From assembly GCF_014196115.1 (NCBI RefSeq), contig NZ_JACIDB010000006.1, positions 98,412 to 162,411 on the forward strand: 64,000 nucleotides of DNA. Reading direction: 5' to 3'. This document shows positions 35,547 to 43,342 of this stretch, in pieces (position 1 is the first letter of the stretch; each line of letters opens with the position of its first letter). The notes under the pieces are model-generated. The model was not told the origin of the DNA and made no database searches. It was given only the letters and a program-made list of their open reading frames with translations. The translations under genes and the position numbers were made by a program. Source of the DNA: Sphingomonas aquatilis (GTDB taxonomy: Bacteria; Pseudomonadota; Alphaproteobacteria; Sphingomonadales; Sphingomonadaceae).

Positions 35547-35978
35547 ATGCAGGTCCCCCACAATGCCTTCGTGCTCGTCGCCGACGGCCGCAAGGCGCTG
35601 TTCTTCCGCAACGAGGGCGATGCGGACTATCCCAATCTTCAGGTCGAGCATGCCGAGGAAAAGGTGAACCCGGCCGATCGCGACCAGAAGACCGATGCCG
35701 CCGGCCAGGCTTCCTCGACGCAAGGCGGCACGATGGGCGAAACCGACTTCCACCAGCAGGAGGAGGATCGCTTTGCCGCCGAGACGGCCGATATGCTGAA
35801 GCGCCGCGCGCTGGCCAACGATTTCGAATCGCTGATCATCGTCGCCCCGCCCAAGACGCTCGGCGAGTTGCGCAAACACTATCACAAAGAGGTCAGCAAC
35901 CGGCTTGCGGGTGAGCTGGCCAAGGACCTGACCGGCCATCCGGTGCCGGATATCGAACAGGCGCTGCGGTCCGCCTGA
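35547..35978 (+). CDS. host attachment family protein (Host_attach / baeRF-like)
   Basis: Protein of 143 residues. Begins with the family pattern FVLVADGRKALFFRNEG and ends with LIIVAPPKTLGELRKHYHKE, the region conserved in the PF10116 group first reported in Agrobacterium as needed for attachment and later related to release-factor-1-like (baeRF) domains. The middle is polar and low-complexity (DQKTDAAGQASSTQGG). ATG preceded by AGGAG. Stands alone, ended by a strong terminator. Molecular function not established. Confidence 0.83.
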   Translation: MQVPHNAFVLVADGRKALFFRNEGDADYPNLQVEHAEEKVNPADRDQKTDAAGQASSTQGGTMGETDFHQQEEDRFAAETADMLKRRALANDFESLIIVAPPKTLGELRKHYHKEVSNRLAGELAKDLTGHPVPDIEQALRSA

Positions 35979-35992
35979 CGCACCGCCCAACG

Positions 35993-36033
35993 AAAAAGGG
36001 GCTGCCGAGCGATCACTCGGCAGCCCCTTTTTT
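35993..36033. terminator. strong bidirectional intrinsic terminator
   Basis: Perfect 12-bp stem GGGGCTGCCGAG / CTCGGCAGCCCC with a CGATCA loop, an A-run before and six T after. Serves the host-attachment gene (+) and the convergent PEP-CTERM-like gene (-). Confidence 0.93.
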
Positions 36034-36054
36034 GTTGCGGAACCGGGCTTCGGG

Positions 36055-36996
36055 TCAGGCCGCCTGCGGCTTGGCGAAGCGCTTGCGGGCGACCAGAGCG
36101 GCGGCAGCGGCGCCGAACAGCAGCACCATCGGCGGCGCGGGCACCGGCGCAGGCGGGCCGCCCGACGATCCGGTCGAACCCGGCGGCGGCGGGGGCGGCG
36201 GCGGTCCGCCGGTGGAGCTCCAGCCCTTCGAACTCGAACCATACTGGCCCTGACCTTGGCCCTGACCCTGGCCTTGCCCCTGGCCCTGACCTTGGTTCTG
36301 CCCCTGACCTTGGTTCTGGCCTTGGCCCTGATTCTGGCTCTGGTTGTTGTTGTTATTATTGTTGTTGTTGTTTTCGTTGTAATTCTGGTTCGTGTTATTG
36401 TTCTGGTTGTTGTTGTTATTGTTGTTCTGATTGTCGACGACGACGTTCGCGCCGCCCGTGGAGCTGCTGGTCGACGAACTGCTCGATACGTTACCCGACG
36501 AGCTGCTCGACACATTGCCGGACGACGAGGAACTGCTGGACGAACTGGTCGAGCTCGACCCGCCGCTGGACGTCGACGAAATCACGATGCTGCCCGACGA
36601 TCCGGACGATCCGCCGCCGAAGAAGCCGCCCCCGAAGAAGCCGCCGCCGCCGCCACCCCAGCCGCCGCTGCCGCCGACGACCACAGGCACGCCGCCACCG
36701 CCGCCGGTTACGAAGCCTTCGGACGCGGGCAGGGGCACCGGCACCGGTGCAGCCTGGCTGGCGACCGTCACCACTGCGGGGGCGCAGGCCGTGGTGGTCG
36801 TCGTGGTCACCACGCGACGGCGCACGGCCTTACGCTGGAACGCGGCGACCTGCCGATGCGCGACCACGCGCTTCTTGACCTGTTTGGTGTAAACGGGGCG
36901 GCTGGGACGTTCGGCGACGTGGACGGCGCCACCGCCGATCAACGCACCGCCACAGGCGCATGCGCACAATTTCGCCAAAGCCATCCGTACGGACAT
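36055..36996 (-). CDS. Ser/Asn/Gln/Gly-rich secreted protein with PEP-CTERM-like tail
   Basis: Protein of 313 residues, no known function. N-terminus MSVRMALAKLCACACGGALI resembles a signal peptide. Residues about 35-65 are basic. Then come a Gly-rich part (about 98-130), a Ser-rich part (about 129-180), an Asn run (about 188-217) and Gly-Gln repeats (about 220-250), then PPPPPPPP. The C-terminus VPAPPMVLLFGAAAAAL followed by VARKR has the three parts of a PEP-CTERM sorting signal: Pro motif, hydrophobic helix and basic end. In that family exosortase processes the tail and the body is exported, often to the matrix. No exosortase gene is in this window. The repeats at DNA level could expand or contract. 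Confidence 0.75.
   Translation of the reverse strand: MSVRMALAKLCACACGGALIGGGAVHVAERPSRPVYTKQVKKRVVAHRQVAAFQRKAVRRRVVTTTTTTACAPAVVTVASQAAPVPVPLPASEGFVTGGGGGVPVVVGGSGGWGGGGGGFFGGGFFGGGSSGSSGSIVISSTSSGGSSSTSSSSSSSSSGNVSSSSSGNVSSSSSTSSSTGGANVVVDNQNNNNNNNQNNNTNQNYNENNNNNNNNNNQSQNQGQGQNQGQGQNQGQGQGQGQGQGQGQGQYGSSSKGWSSTGGPPPPPPPPGSTGSSGGPPAPVPAPPMVLLFGAAAAALVARKRFAKPQAA
36247..36437. repeat. simple-sequence repeats coding for Gly-Gln and Asn tracts
   Basis: On the plus strand, degenerate hexamers of the CCCTGG/CCCTGA type (36247-36340) and a GTT/ATT-rich triplet run (36341-36437). They encode the Gly-Gln and Asn tracts of the minus-strand protein. The low-GC triplet run stands out from its surroundings. 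Confidence 0.85.
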
Positions 36997-37391
36997 CGGG
37001 TCTCTCTTTCATTGCCGGTCCCTGCGGCCCGGATCGTCCTGTCGCAGCAACGGAGTGCCGCCTATGCCATTCAACGCAAAACAAACCGTTAAGTGCAAGT
37101 TTGTTAACCAGCAATTCGCTGCTTTTGCAGTGCTTCACTGAGATTGCACCATCTGATTCGCGGTTAACGTACCAGAGTGAAACAGCGGTGGGTTTCGCAA
37201 TCGCGTTCCGACCGTAACGCAGCTTAGTCGCTGACTTGCAACCGTTCTGGTCCCATTCGCAATAAAAGTTCGTGTTGGCGATCGATTCGGTAACTCGCAT
37301 CGCTTGTGGTTCCGTTCAGCCGCGATTATAGGCGCCTCACCAATATGGGGGCGGTCCCGGGTTCAAGTTCAGGGACCGGAGGGAGAGTGGC
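36997..37391. promoter_or_regulatory. 395-bp AT-enriched divergent regulatory gap upstream of dksA
   Basis: Gap between the divergent PEP-CTERM-like gene and dksA. The stretch 37080-37300 is clearly richer in A and T than the rest of the window, with TTAACC-like words near 37104 and 37163 and scattered GANTC sites. It must hold both promoters. No ORF has convincing start context. I could not define exact promoter elements or a small RNA. Confidence 0.5.
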
Positions 37392-37868
37392 ATGGCAACG
37401 CACGTAAGCCGCGTACACGACAGGAATGCCGACATGTTGCCCGCGAATGACGCCGGCGACTGGAGCGACGATGGTTATCGGCCCAGCCCCGATGAGCCGT
37501 TCATGAATCTCCGCCAGCAGACCTATTTCCGCAACAAGCTGCTCCGCTGGAAGGACGCGATCCTGCAGGACGCGGCCGGAACGCTCAACCAGCTGCAGCT
37601 CGACTCGCTGCGCGAAGCCGACCTGACCGATCGCGCGTCGAGCGAGACGGACTGGTCGATCGAACTGCGCACCCGCGATCGCCAGCGGAAGCTGGTGTCG
37701 AAGATCGAAGCCGCCATCCGCCGCATCGACGAGGGCGAATACGGCTATTGCGAAGTCACCGGCGAGCCCATCAGCCTCGGCCGGTTGGAGGCGCGCCCGA
37801 TCGCGACGATGACGCTGGAGGCGCAGGAGCGCCACGAGCGTAACGAGAAGATTTCGCGCGAGGATTGA
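37392..37868 (+). CDS. dksA: RNA polymerase-binding transcription factor DksA (one-Cys form)
   Basis: Secondary-channel regulator that works with ppGpp, 158 residues. ATG preceded by GGAGGGAGAG. A coiled coil spans about residues 38-115, with the tip acidic motif DLTDRAS (Asp77, Asp80, Ala82) matching the catalytic tip of E. coli DksA. The zinc finger is reduced to one Cys, Cys120 in YGYCEVTGEPI, while the distal pair is ATMTLEAQERHE, so zinc binding by the classical four-Cys site is impossible. This degenerate form is common in alphaproteobacteria. Residues 1-35 are a variable extension. Confidence 0.93.
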   Translation: MATHVSRVHDRNADMLPANDAGDWSDDGYRPSPDEPFMNLRQQTYFRNKLLRWKDAILQDAAGTLNQLQLDSLREADLTDRASSETDWSIELRTRDRQRKLVSKIEAAIRRIDEGEYGYCEVTGEPISLGRLEARPIATMTLEAQERHERNEKISRED

Positions 37869-37957
37869 TCGTGCGCCGGCCGTCGCGCTGCGATGCGCCG
37901 GCGTTTACGTTCTGGTAAGATTCGGGGCGGCATGCGGTGGGAGTTTCCCGGCCGATC

Positions 37958-38326
37958 ATGACGAGGGCACCGGATATGGACAGCCTCTTCCACGCGTCTC
38001 TTACGGCATCCGACGATGCCGGGCCTGTCGACGGCGGCATCGTGCGGCCGCGCCAGCCGCCGCGCGAAAGCCTGTTGCTCCCGGCGCGTCTATGGCTGCA
38101 CGGCGATCATTGCGATCGCGGGGTTCGGATGCGCAACCTGTCGCCGGGAGGGGTGATGGTCGACTGCGGTGTGCTGAGGGAGCCGGGATCGCTGGTGCGT
38201 CTGGAGATGCCGGGGCTGGGAACGGTCGCGGGGAAGGTCGCCTGGTGTACCGCGGGACGGATGGGGATCGCGTTCGACGCCCCGATCGATCCGGCGCTGG
38301 TGCGCGACGAGGTCACTGCGGTCTAA
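37958..38326 (+). CDS. single-domain PilZ protein
   Basis: Protein of about 122 residues with one PilZ domain from about residue 35: Arg-rich motif VRPRQPPRESLLLPARLWL, second motif RNLSPGGVMVD, and GRMGIAFDAPI at the end. The start is uncertain: GTG 37937, ATG 37958, or ATG 37976, the last having GAGG nine bases upstream. Both PilZ motifs look better conserved than in the other PilZ protein of the window, so c-di-GMP binding is plausible. Follows dksA by 89 bases on the same strand. Confidence 0.8.
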   Translation: MTRAPDMDSLFHASLTASDDAGPVDGGIVRPRQPPRESLLLPARLWLHGDHCDRGVRMRNLSPGGVMVDCGVLREPGSLVRLEMPGLGTVAGKVAWCTAGRMGIAFDAPIDPALVRDEVTAV

Positions 38327-38365
38327 GGTTCGCGGCGGGCGTTCCCCTTCGACGTGCCGCCCCTG

Positions 38366-38396
38366 CAAAAAGCCCCTCCGGGTTGGGGAGGGGCTG
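38366..38396 (-). terminator. intrinsic terminator for the minus-strand YdcH gene
   Basis: Stem AGCCCCTCC / GGAGGGGCT (38371-38379 and 38387-38395) with an A-run on its left, which reads as a T-run on the minus strand. May also serve the convergent PilZ gene weakly. Confidence 0.75.
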
Positions 38397-38410
38397 AATG
38401 GCGTCAGGCT

Positions 38411-38566
38411 CTACAGGCCCGTAAGCTCTTCCTTCAATTTCAGCTTTTGGCGCTTCAGGTCGGTGAGGATCGCGGAGTTGGGCATCGGGCGATGGGATTC
38501 GTCGGCGATGCGGCGGTCGAGCGCGGCATGCTTGGTTTCCAGTGCCTGTTGATGCGTCGTCTGCAT
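38411..38566 (-). CDS. YdcH family (DUF465) small protein
   Basis: Protein of 51 residues starting MQTTHQQALETKHAAL, with AGGAGG nine bases before the ATG, an excellent ribosome-binding site. An in-frame extension to 38614 lacks such a site. The predicted helical hairpin with LDRRIADESHRPMPN and LTDLKRQKLKLKEEL is the DUF465 pattern: L.ri.e..rp.pd...l..LKk.KL.lKdei. Function unknown, cytoplasmic. A second DUF465 gene lies 181 bases away in divergent orientation. Confidence 0.9.
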   Translation of the reverse strand: MQTTHQQALETKHAALDRRIADESHRPMPNSAILTDLKRQKLKLKEELTGL

Positions 38567-38747
38567 TTCGGTGTACCTCCTGATGCATGCGTGTTGGGGG
38601 ACTGAGTAAACCACCGAACATCCTAAAAGTCGTCACCGAAAATGGTTGAACGCGATTAGCCGAGGGGCATGATGCGACGACTTGGGTTGGTCGTCCGGCT
38701 GCGCTAGGGGCAAAGCGGGCCGCAGGGTGGTGGCAGGGGGTTTTACC

Positions 38748-38945
38748 ATGGACGACGCGCAGATCATCGCCCGCCTGGAACAGCTGCGCACCGAGCATCG
38801 CGATCTCGACGCGGCGATCACGGCCTTGGGCGCCAGCGCGACGCCCGACCAATTGCAGCTCGCCCGGCTGAAGAAGCGCAAGCTGCGGCTGCGCGACGAG
38901 ATCGCCTTATGCGAAGACCAGCTGATCCCGGATATCATCGCCTGA
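38748..38945 (+). CDS. YdcH family (DUF465) small protein
   Basis: Protein of 65 residues from MDDAQIIARLEQLRTEHRDL, then ALGASATPDQLQLARLKKRK and LRLRDEIALCEDQL. Same helical hairpin and LKKRKLRLRDEI motif as its neighbour, though the sequences are well diverged. An ATG 22 codons upstream is excluded by composition. Probable function unknown; the two paralogues are divergently transcribed. Confidence 0.88.
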   Translation: MDDAQIIARLEQLRTEHRDLDAAITALGASATPDQLQLARLKKRKLRLRDEIALCEDQLIPDIIA

Positions 38946-39032
38946 GCCGCCGGTGGTGTTTTTCCGTTTTGGCACAGCATCGACAGCAACGGCCGCTGGG
39001 CAGGCGGGGCGCGCTATGTCACCGGTGAACGC

Positions 39033-39491
39033 ATGACTGTCAGTCGTTCCGAATCACGCATCCACCGTCGCCTGATCGATTCGCTCTATACGGAGGCGAT
39101 GCTGCTGGCGGACGAGGCGCGCAGCTATTTCGACGAGGCGGGGCGGCTGGAGCGGGAAGCGCTCGACCCGCTGATCCGCGTCGGCTTTTCGTGCGAATCG
39201 CTGAAGGTGACGACGCGGCTGATGCACGTCATCGCCTGGCTGCTGACGCAGCGTGCGATCGATGCAGGCGAGATGCAGCCGCGCGACGCGCTCGATGGGA
39301 ACCGACGGCTTGGCCACGCGCCGCAATTCGACGCGGACTTGGTCGCGGCGCTGCCGCAGCGTGCCCGCGCTTTGGTCGAGGCGAGCGCGAACCTGCATCG
39401 CCGGGTCGGTCTGCTGGATGCGGCGCAAGTCGATGCGGTCGCCCCCAGCCCGGTCCAGCGCCTGCACGATCGGCTGGCGCTGGCCTTCTGA
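39033..39491 (+). CDS. rcdA: DUF1465 protein, RcdA homologue (CtrA-degradation adaptor)
   Basis: Protein of 152 residues. RESRIHRRLIDSLY-type opening, LADEARSYFDEAGR, RVGFSCESLKVTTRLMHVIAWLL and a polar tail match the DUF1465 family to which Caulobacter RcdA belongs. There RcdA binds CpdR-ClpX and delivers CtrA for ClpXP proteolysis. The three-helix body is visible; the C-terminal peptide after about 130 is variable. Whether it regulates CtrA here is inferred from family membership. The neighbouring genes do not inform the role. Confidence 0.85.
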   Translation: MTVSRSESRIHRRLIDSLYTEAMLLADEARSYFDEAGRLEREALDPLIRVGFSCESLKVTTRLMHVIAWLLTQRAIDAGEMQPRDALDGNRRLGHAPQFDADLVAALPQRARALVEASANLHRRVGLLDAAQVDAVAPSPVQRLHDRLALAF

Positions 39492-39509
39492 CCGCAACGC
39501 GGCGCCGGG

Positions 39510-40469
39510 TCAGCCGGCGATCCGCGCCTTTGCCGCCGCATATTCGCGCGCGAAGCGATCGACTCGGTCGGCGACGCTTTCCACCGCATCGATCACGCCG
39601 ATGCCCTGGCCCGATCCCCAGATGTCCCGCCAGGCCTTCGCCTTCGACCCGTTGTTGCCGCCGAAATTCATCGTCTTCAGGTCGCCCTCGGGCAAATGAT
39701 CGGGGTCCAGCCCGGCCGCTTCGATCGAGCTGCGCAGGTAATTGCCGTGCACGCCGGTGAACAGGTTCGAATAGACGATGTCGGCCGCCTTGCTCGCGAC
39801 GATCGACGCTTTGTAATCGGGCGCGGCATTCGCCTCGGTCGTAGCGATGAAGGGTGAGCCGATATAGGCGAAGTCGGCGCCCATCGCCTGCGCCGCCAGG
39901 ATCGCACCGCCCGTCGCGATCGAGCCAGACAAGGCCAGCGGTCCATCGAACCATTGGCGGATTTCCTGGATGATCGCGAAGGGGGAAAGGCGCCCCGCAT
40001 GGCCGCCGGCCCCGGCCGCCACCGCGATCAGCCCGTCCGCGCCCTTTTCGATCGCCTTGCGCGCGAAGCGATCGTCGATGACGTCGTGCAGCGTGATGCC
40101 ACCCCAGCCATGTACCGCAGTGTTCAAATCCTCGCGCGCGCCCAGCGAGGTGATGACGATCGGCACCTGCCATTTGGCGCAGGTGGCAAGGTCGGCTTCC
40201 AGCCGGTCGTTCGATTTGTGCACGATTTGGTTGACCGCGAACGGCGCGGCGGGGCAATCCGGGTGCGCCCGATTATGCGCGGCAAGCTCTTCGGTGATCT
40301 GGTGCAGCCATTCGTCGAGCAACGCCTGCGGCCGGGCATTGAGCGCCGGAAACGATCCGACGATGCCCGCCTTGCACTGCGCGATCACAAGTTCCGGCCC
40401 GGAAATGATGAACAACGGCGAACCGATCACGGGCAGGCGCAGGCGGTCGAACAGCGTGGGCGTCGTCAT
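39510..40469 (-). CDS. nitronate monooxygenase family protein
   Basis: FMN-dependent TIM-barrel enzyme of 319 residues, formerly 2-nitropropane dioxygenase family. Visible are the N-terminal PVIGSPLFIISGPELVIA, the phosphate-binding loops GADGLIAVAAGAGGHAGR and GGAILAAQAMGADFAYIGS, and FTGVHGNYLRSSIEAAGLD. Substrate may be propionate 3-nitronate or another nitronate; some relatives are enoyl-ACP reductases (FabK-like), less likely given the AGAGGHAGR loop. Single gene, divergent from the M1 aminopeptidase. Confidence 0.88.
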   Translation of the reverse strand: MTTPTLFDRLRLPVIGSPLFIISGPELVIAQCKAGIVGSFPALNARPQALLDEWLHQITEELAAHNRAHPDCPAAPFAVNQIVHKSNDRLEADLATCAKWQVPIVITSLGAREDLNTAVHGWGGITLHDVIDDRFARKAIEKGADGLIAVAAGAGGHAGRLSPFAIIQEIRQWFDGPLALSGSIATGGAILAAQAMGADFAYIGSPFIATTEANAAPDYKASIVASKAADIVYSNLFTGVHGNYLRSSIEAAGLDPDHLPEGDLKTMNFGGNNGSKAKAWRDIWGSGQGIGVIDAVESVADRVDRFAREYAAAKARIAG

Positions 40470-40600
40470 GGTCGGGCGGCTCCTCTTCGTATGATCGGTT
40501 GTCTAGCGAAACCTATCCGCCTGTCCAGCACGACGGCGCTTGCGGCGCGCGCGCAAAGCCGTCAGACGGGACGTAACATTGTATCCGGAGTTACCAGTCC

Positions 40601-43186
40601 ATGAAACTCGCCGTCGCCGCCGCTCTCGCGATGACCGTCTCTGCGCCTGCGCTCGCCGCGGGCAGCCTGCCGACCGATGTCGTGCCCGTGCTGTATGATA
40701 TCGCCGTGACGCCTAATGCGCAGGCGATGACCTTCACCGGCACCGAGACGGTCACCGTGGACGTGAAGGCGGCGACCCGCACGATCACGCTCAACGCCGC
40801 CGATCTGGACATCACCTCGGCGACGGTCGACGGCAAGGCCGTGCGCTTCGCACTGGATAAGGACAAGCAGCAGCTCGTGCTGACGCTGCCCGCCGCCGCG
40901 ACCGTCGGCCGTCACACCGTCGGCTTCGCGTGGAGCGGCAAGATCAACCAGTCCGCCGCCGGCCTGTTCGCGATCGATTACACCAATCAGGACGGGTCGA
41001 AAGCGCGCATGCTCGCGACGCAGTTCGAAGCACCCGACGCCCGCCGCTTCGCGCCGATGTGGGACGAACCGGCGTTCAAGGCGAAGTTCAAGCTGAAGGC
41101 GGTGGTGCCGGCGGGGCAGCTCGGCATTTCCAACATGCCGGCAACGTCGGTGACGAAGCAGGCCAACGGCACGCAGCTGTACAGCTTCGCCGAAACGCCG
41201 GTGATGTCGAGCTACCTCCTGTACCTCGGCATGGGTGATCTGGACCGCAAGACGGTGCAGGCGGGCAATGTCGAGATCGGCGTCGTGACGCGTCGCGGCG
41301 TCGCGGACCAGGGCGATTACGCGCTGGCGCAGGCCAAGCGGCTGCTCGGCTATTACAACAGCTATTTCGGCACCCCCTATCCACTGCCGAAGATGGACAT
41401 GATCGCCGGCCCCGGCTCCAGCCAGTTCTTCGGCGCGATGGAGAATTGGGGCGCGATCTTCTATTTCGAGCCCGAACTGCTGTTCGATCCCAAGCGCGCC
41501 ACCGAAAGCGGCCGCCAGCGCATCTTCACCGTCGTCGCGCACGAAATGGCGCATCAATGGTTCGGCGATCTCGTCACCATGCGCTGGTGGGACGATCTGT
41601 GGCTGAACGAGGGCTTTGCCTCGTGGATGGAGAACAAGTCCGCCGCCGATCTGAACCCCGACTGGAATGCGGAAGCCGGTGCGGTGATGAGCGACCGCGA
41701 GGCGGCGATGAGCATCGACGCGACCTCGGCCACGCATCCGATCATCCGCAAGATCGAGACGGTCGATCAGATCGGCGAGGCGTTCGACGGCATCACCTAT
41801 ATGAAGGGGCAGGCCGTGATCGGCATGCTCGAGTCGACGCTGGGCCCGGACAAGTTCCGCGACGGCATCCGCCGCTACATGGCGAAGTACAAATACGGCA
41901 ACACGGTCACCGAACAGTTGTGGGCGGAACTGTCCGCCGCGGCGGGGCAGCCCGTTGCGGAGATCGCGCACGGCTATACGCTGCAGGGCGGCGTGCCGCT
42001 GGTGACGCTGTCGAACGCGCAGTGCGTCGGCGGCATGACGCAGGCGACGCTGGTGCAAGGCCGTTTCGGCTTGGATGAGGCATCGAAGAAGCCGCAGACG
42101 TGGAAGGTGCCGATGGTCGTCGGCACGCTCGGCGGCGGTGAGACGCGCACCATCGTGACCGGCCCATCGACCAAGGTCAGCGTCAAGGGCTGCGGCACGC
42201 TGGTGCTGAACCAGGGCAAGGGCAGCTACACGCGCGTGATGTACGATCAGCCGGCGCACGACGCGCTGGTGCGCGACTATACGCGGCTGGAGCTGAAGGA
42301 CCGCCTCGGCACCCTCGCCGACGATTATGCGCTGGCGGCGGGGGGATATCAGGACCTGTCGCGCTTCTTCGCGCTGATGGGCCGGGTGGGCGAGGGCGCC
42401 GATCCGCTCGAATGGCAGCTGGTATCGGGACGCCTCGGCAGCCTAGCCGGGCTGTATGAGGGCACGCCGCTGGAGACGGCGCTGCGCAATCGCACGGTCG
42501 CGATCCTCGGCCCCGTTCTGCGGCGCATCGGCATGACGGCGCAGCCGGGTGAGTCGCCGCTGGTGACGAACCTGCGCGAATCGCTCGTCTATCGCCTGGG
42601 CGCGGCAGGCGACGGCCAGGTGCTGGCGCAGGCGCGCAGCTATGTCGCGCAGCTCAAGACCAACCCGACCGCGATCCCCCCCGCCATCCGCGCACCGGTG
42701 CTGTCGACCTTCGCCACCTATGCGACGCCCGCCGATTGGGATGCCCTGCTGGCGCTGACCCAGGCGGAAACCAATCCGGTCACCAAGAACCGGTATGTGT
42801 CGCTGCTCGGCGCGGCGGAGGACGATGCGGTCGCGACCCGCGCGCTGGCCTTGCTCAAGACCGACACGTTCACCGCCCCCCAGAAGGCGGCGCTGCTGCG
42901 GGCGATCTCGGGCAGCCATCCCGATATGGCGTTCGACTGGGCGGTGGCGAACCACACGCTGGTCGATGGCTTCATCGAGGAAAGCAGCCGGTCGGGCTTC
43001 ATCGTCGGTCTGGGCGGTGGCTCGTCCGACCCCAAGATGCCGGGCAAGATCGAAAGCTTCGCGCAGACGCTGCCCGAAACCTCGCGTGCGCCGGCGCGTC
43101 GCGTGATCTCGGGCATCGCGGTGCGCAAGGCGGCGGCAGAGCGCCTGCGCCCCGCAGTGGAGACGTGGCTGAAGTCGGGGAAGTAA
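40601..43186 (+). CDS. secreted M1 family aminopeptidase
   Basis: Zinc aminopeptidase of 861 residues. Signal peptide MKLAVAAALAMTVSAPALA indicates export to periplasm. Substrate motif GAMENWGAIFY, zinc motif HEMAHQWFGD (His314, Glu315, His318) and third ligand Glu337 in LWLNEGFASWM are all intact. The C-terminal ERAP1-like helical domain fills the rest. Homologous to PepN/puromycin-sensitive aminopeptidases but exported, so it likely trims peptides for nutrition. Substrate specificity not inferable. Confidence 0.95.
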   Translation: MKLAVAAALAMTVSAPALAAGSLPTDVVPVLYDIAVTPNAQAMTFTGTETVTVDVKAATRTITLNAADLDITSATVDGKAVRFALDKDKQQLVLTLPAAATVGRHTVGFAWSGKINQSAAGLFAIDYTNQDGSKARMLATQFEAPDARRFAPMWDEPAFKAKFKLKAVVPAGQLGISNMPATSVTKQANGTQLYSFAETPVMSSYLLYLGMGDLDRKTVQAGNVEIGVVTRRGVADQGDYALAQAKRLLGYYNSYFGTPYPLPKMDMIAGPGSSQFFGAMENWGAIFYFEPELLFDPKRATESGRQRIFTVVAHEMAHQWFGDLVTMRWWDDLWLNEGFASWMENKSAADLNPDWNAEAGAVMSDREAAMSIDATSATHPIIRKIETVDQIGEAFDGITYMKGQAVIGMLESTLGPDKFRDGIRRYMAKYKYGNTVTEQLWAELSAAAGQPVAEIAHGYTLQGGVPLVTLSNAQCVGGMTQATLVQGRFGLDEASKKPQTWKVPMVVGTLGGGETRTIVTGPSTKVSVKGCGTLVLNQGKGSYTRVMYDQPAHDALVRDYTRLELKDRLGTLADDYALAAGGYQDLSRFFALMGRVGEGADPLEWQLVSGRLGSLAGLYEGTPLETALRNRTVAILGPVLRRIGMTAQPGESPLVTNLRESLVYRLGAAGDGQVLAQARSYVAQLKTNPTAIPPAIRAPVLSTFATYATPADWDALLALTQAETNPVTKNRYVSLLGAAEDDAVATRALALLKTDTFTAPQKAALLRAISGSHPDMAFDWAVANHTLVDGFIEESSRSGFIVGLGGGSSDPKMPGKIESFAQTLPETSRAPARRVISGIAVRKAAAERLRPAVETWLKSGK

Positions 43187-43198
43187 CGAAGTTATCGC

Positions 43199-43232
43199 AA
43201 CTGGGTGGGGCAAGCCTTCGCCTCACCCGGTT
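43199..43232 (+). terminator. hairpin after the M1 aminopeptidase gene
   Basis: Stem AACTGGGTGGGGC / GCCTCACCCGGTT with two wobble pairs, 12 bases after the stop. No clear T-run, so an intrinsic terminator is only possible. Confidence 0.4.
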
Positions 43233-43342
43233 CGTCATGACGGACGCGGTCCGAATATTCCGTAGCTCAGAGGGCTATCGCGCCCACCAAGCTGCGCATC
43301 ATGTGGTGACGGTGTGGGGCCGGCGAACCGACCCCTCTACCC

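Noticed and set aside
36247..36340. CRISPR-like array
   Set aside because: The units are 6 bp, contiguous, with no spacers, and code for Gly-Gln repeats.
36256..37092. Plus-strand ORF rich in Leu/Val through the repeat region
   Set aside because: It is a mirror of the low-complexity minus-strand gene; the latter has a signal-like N-terminus and a PEP-CTERM-like tail.
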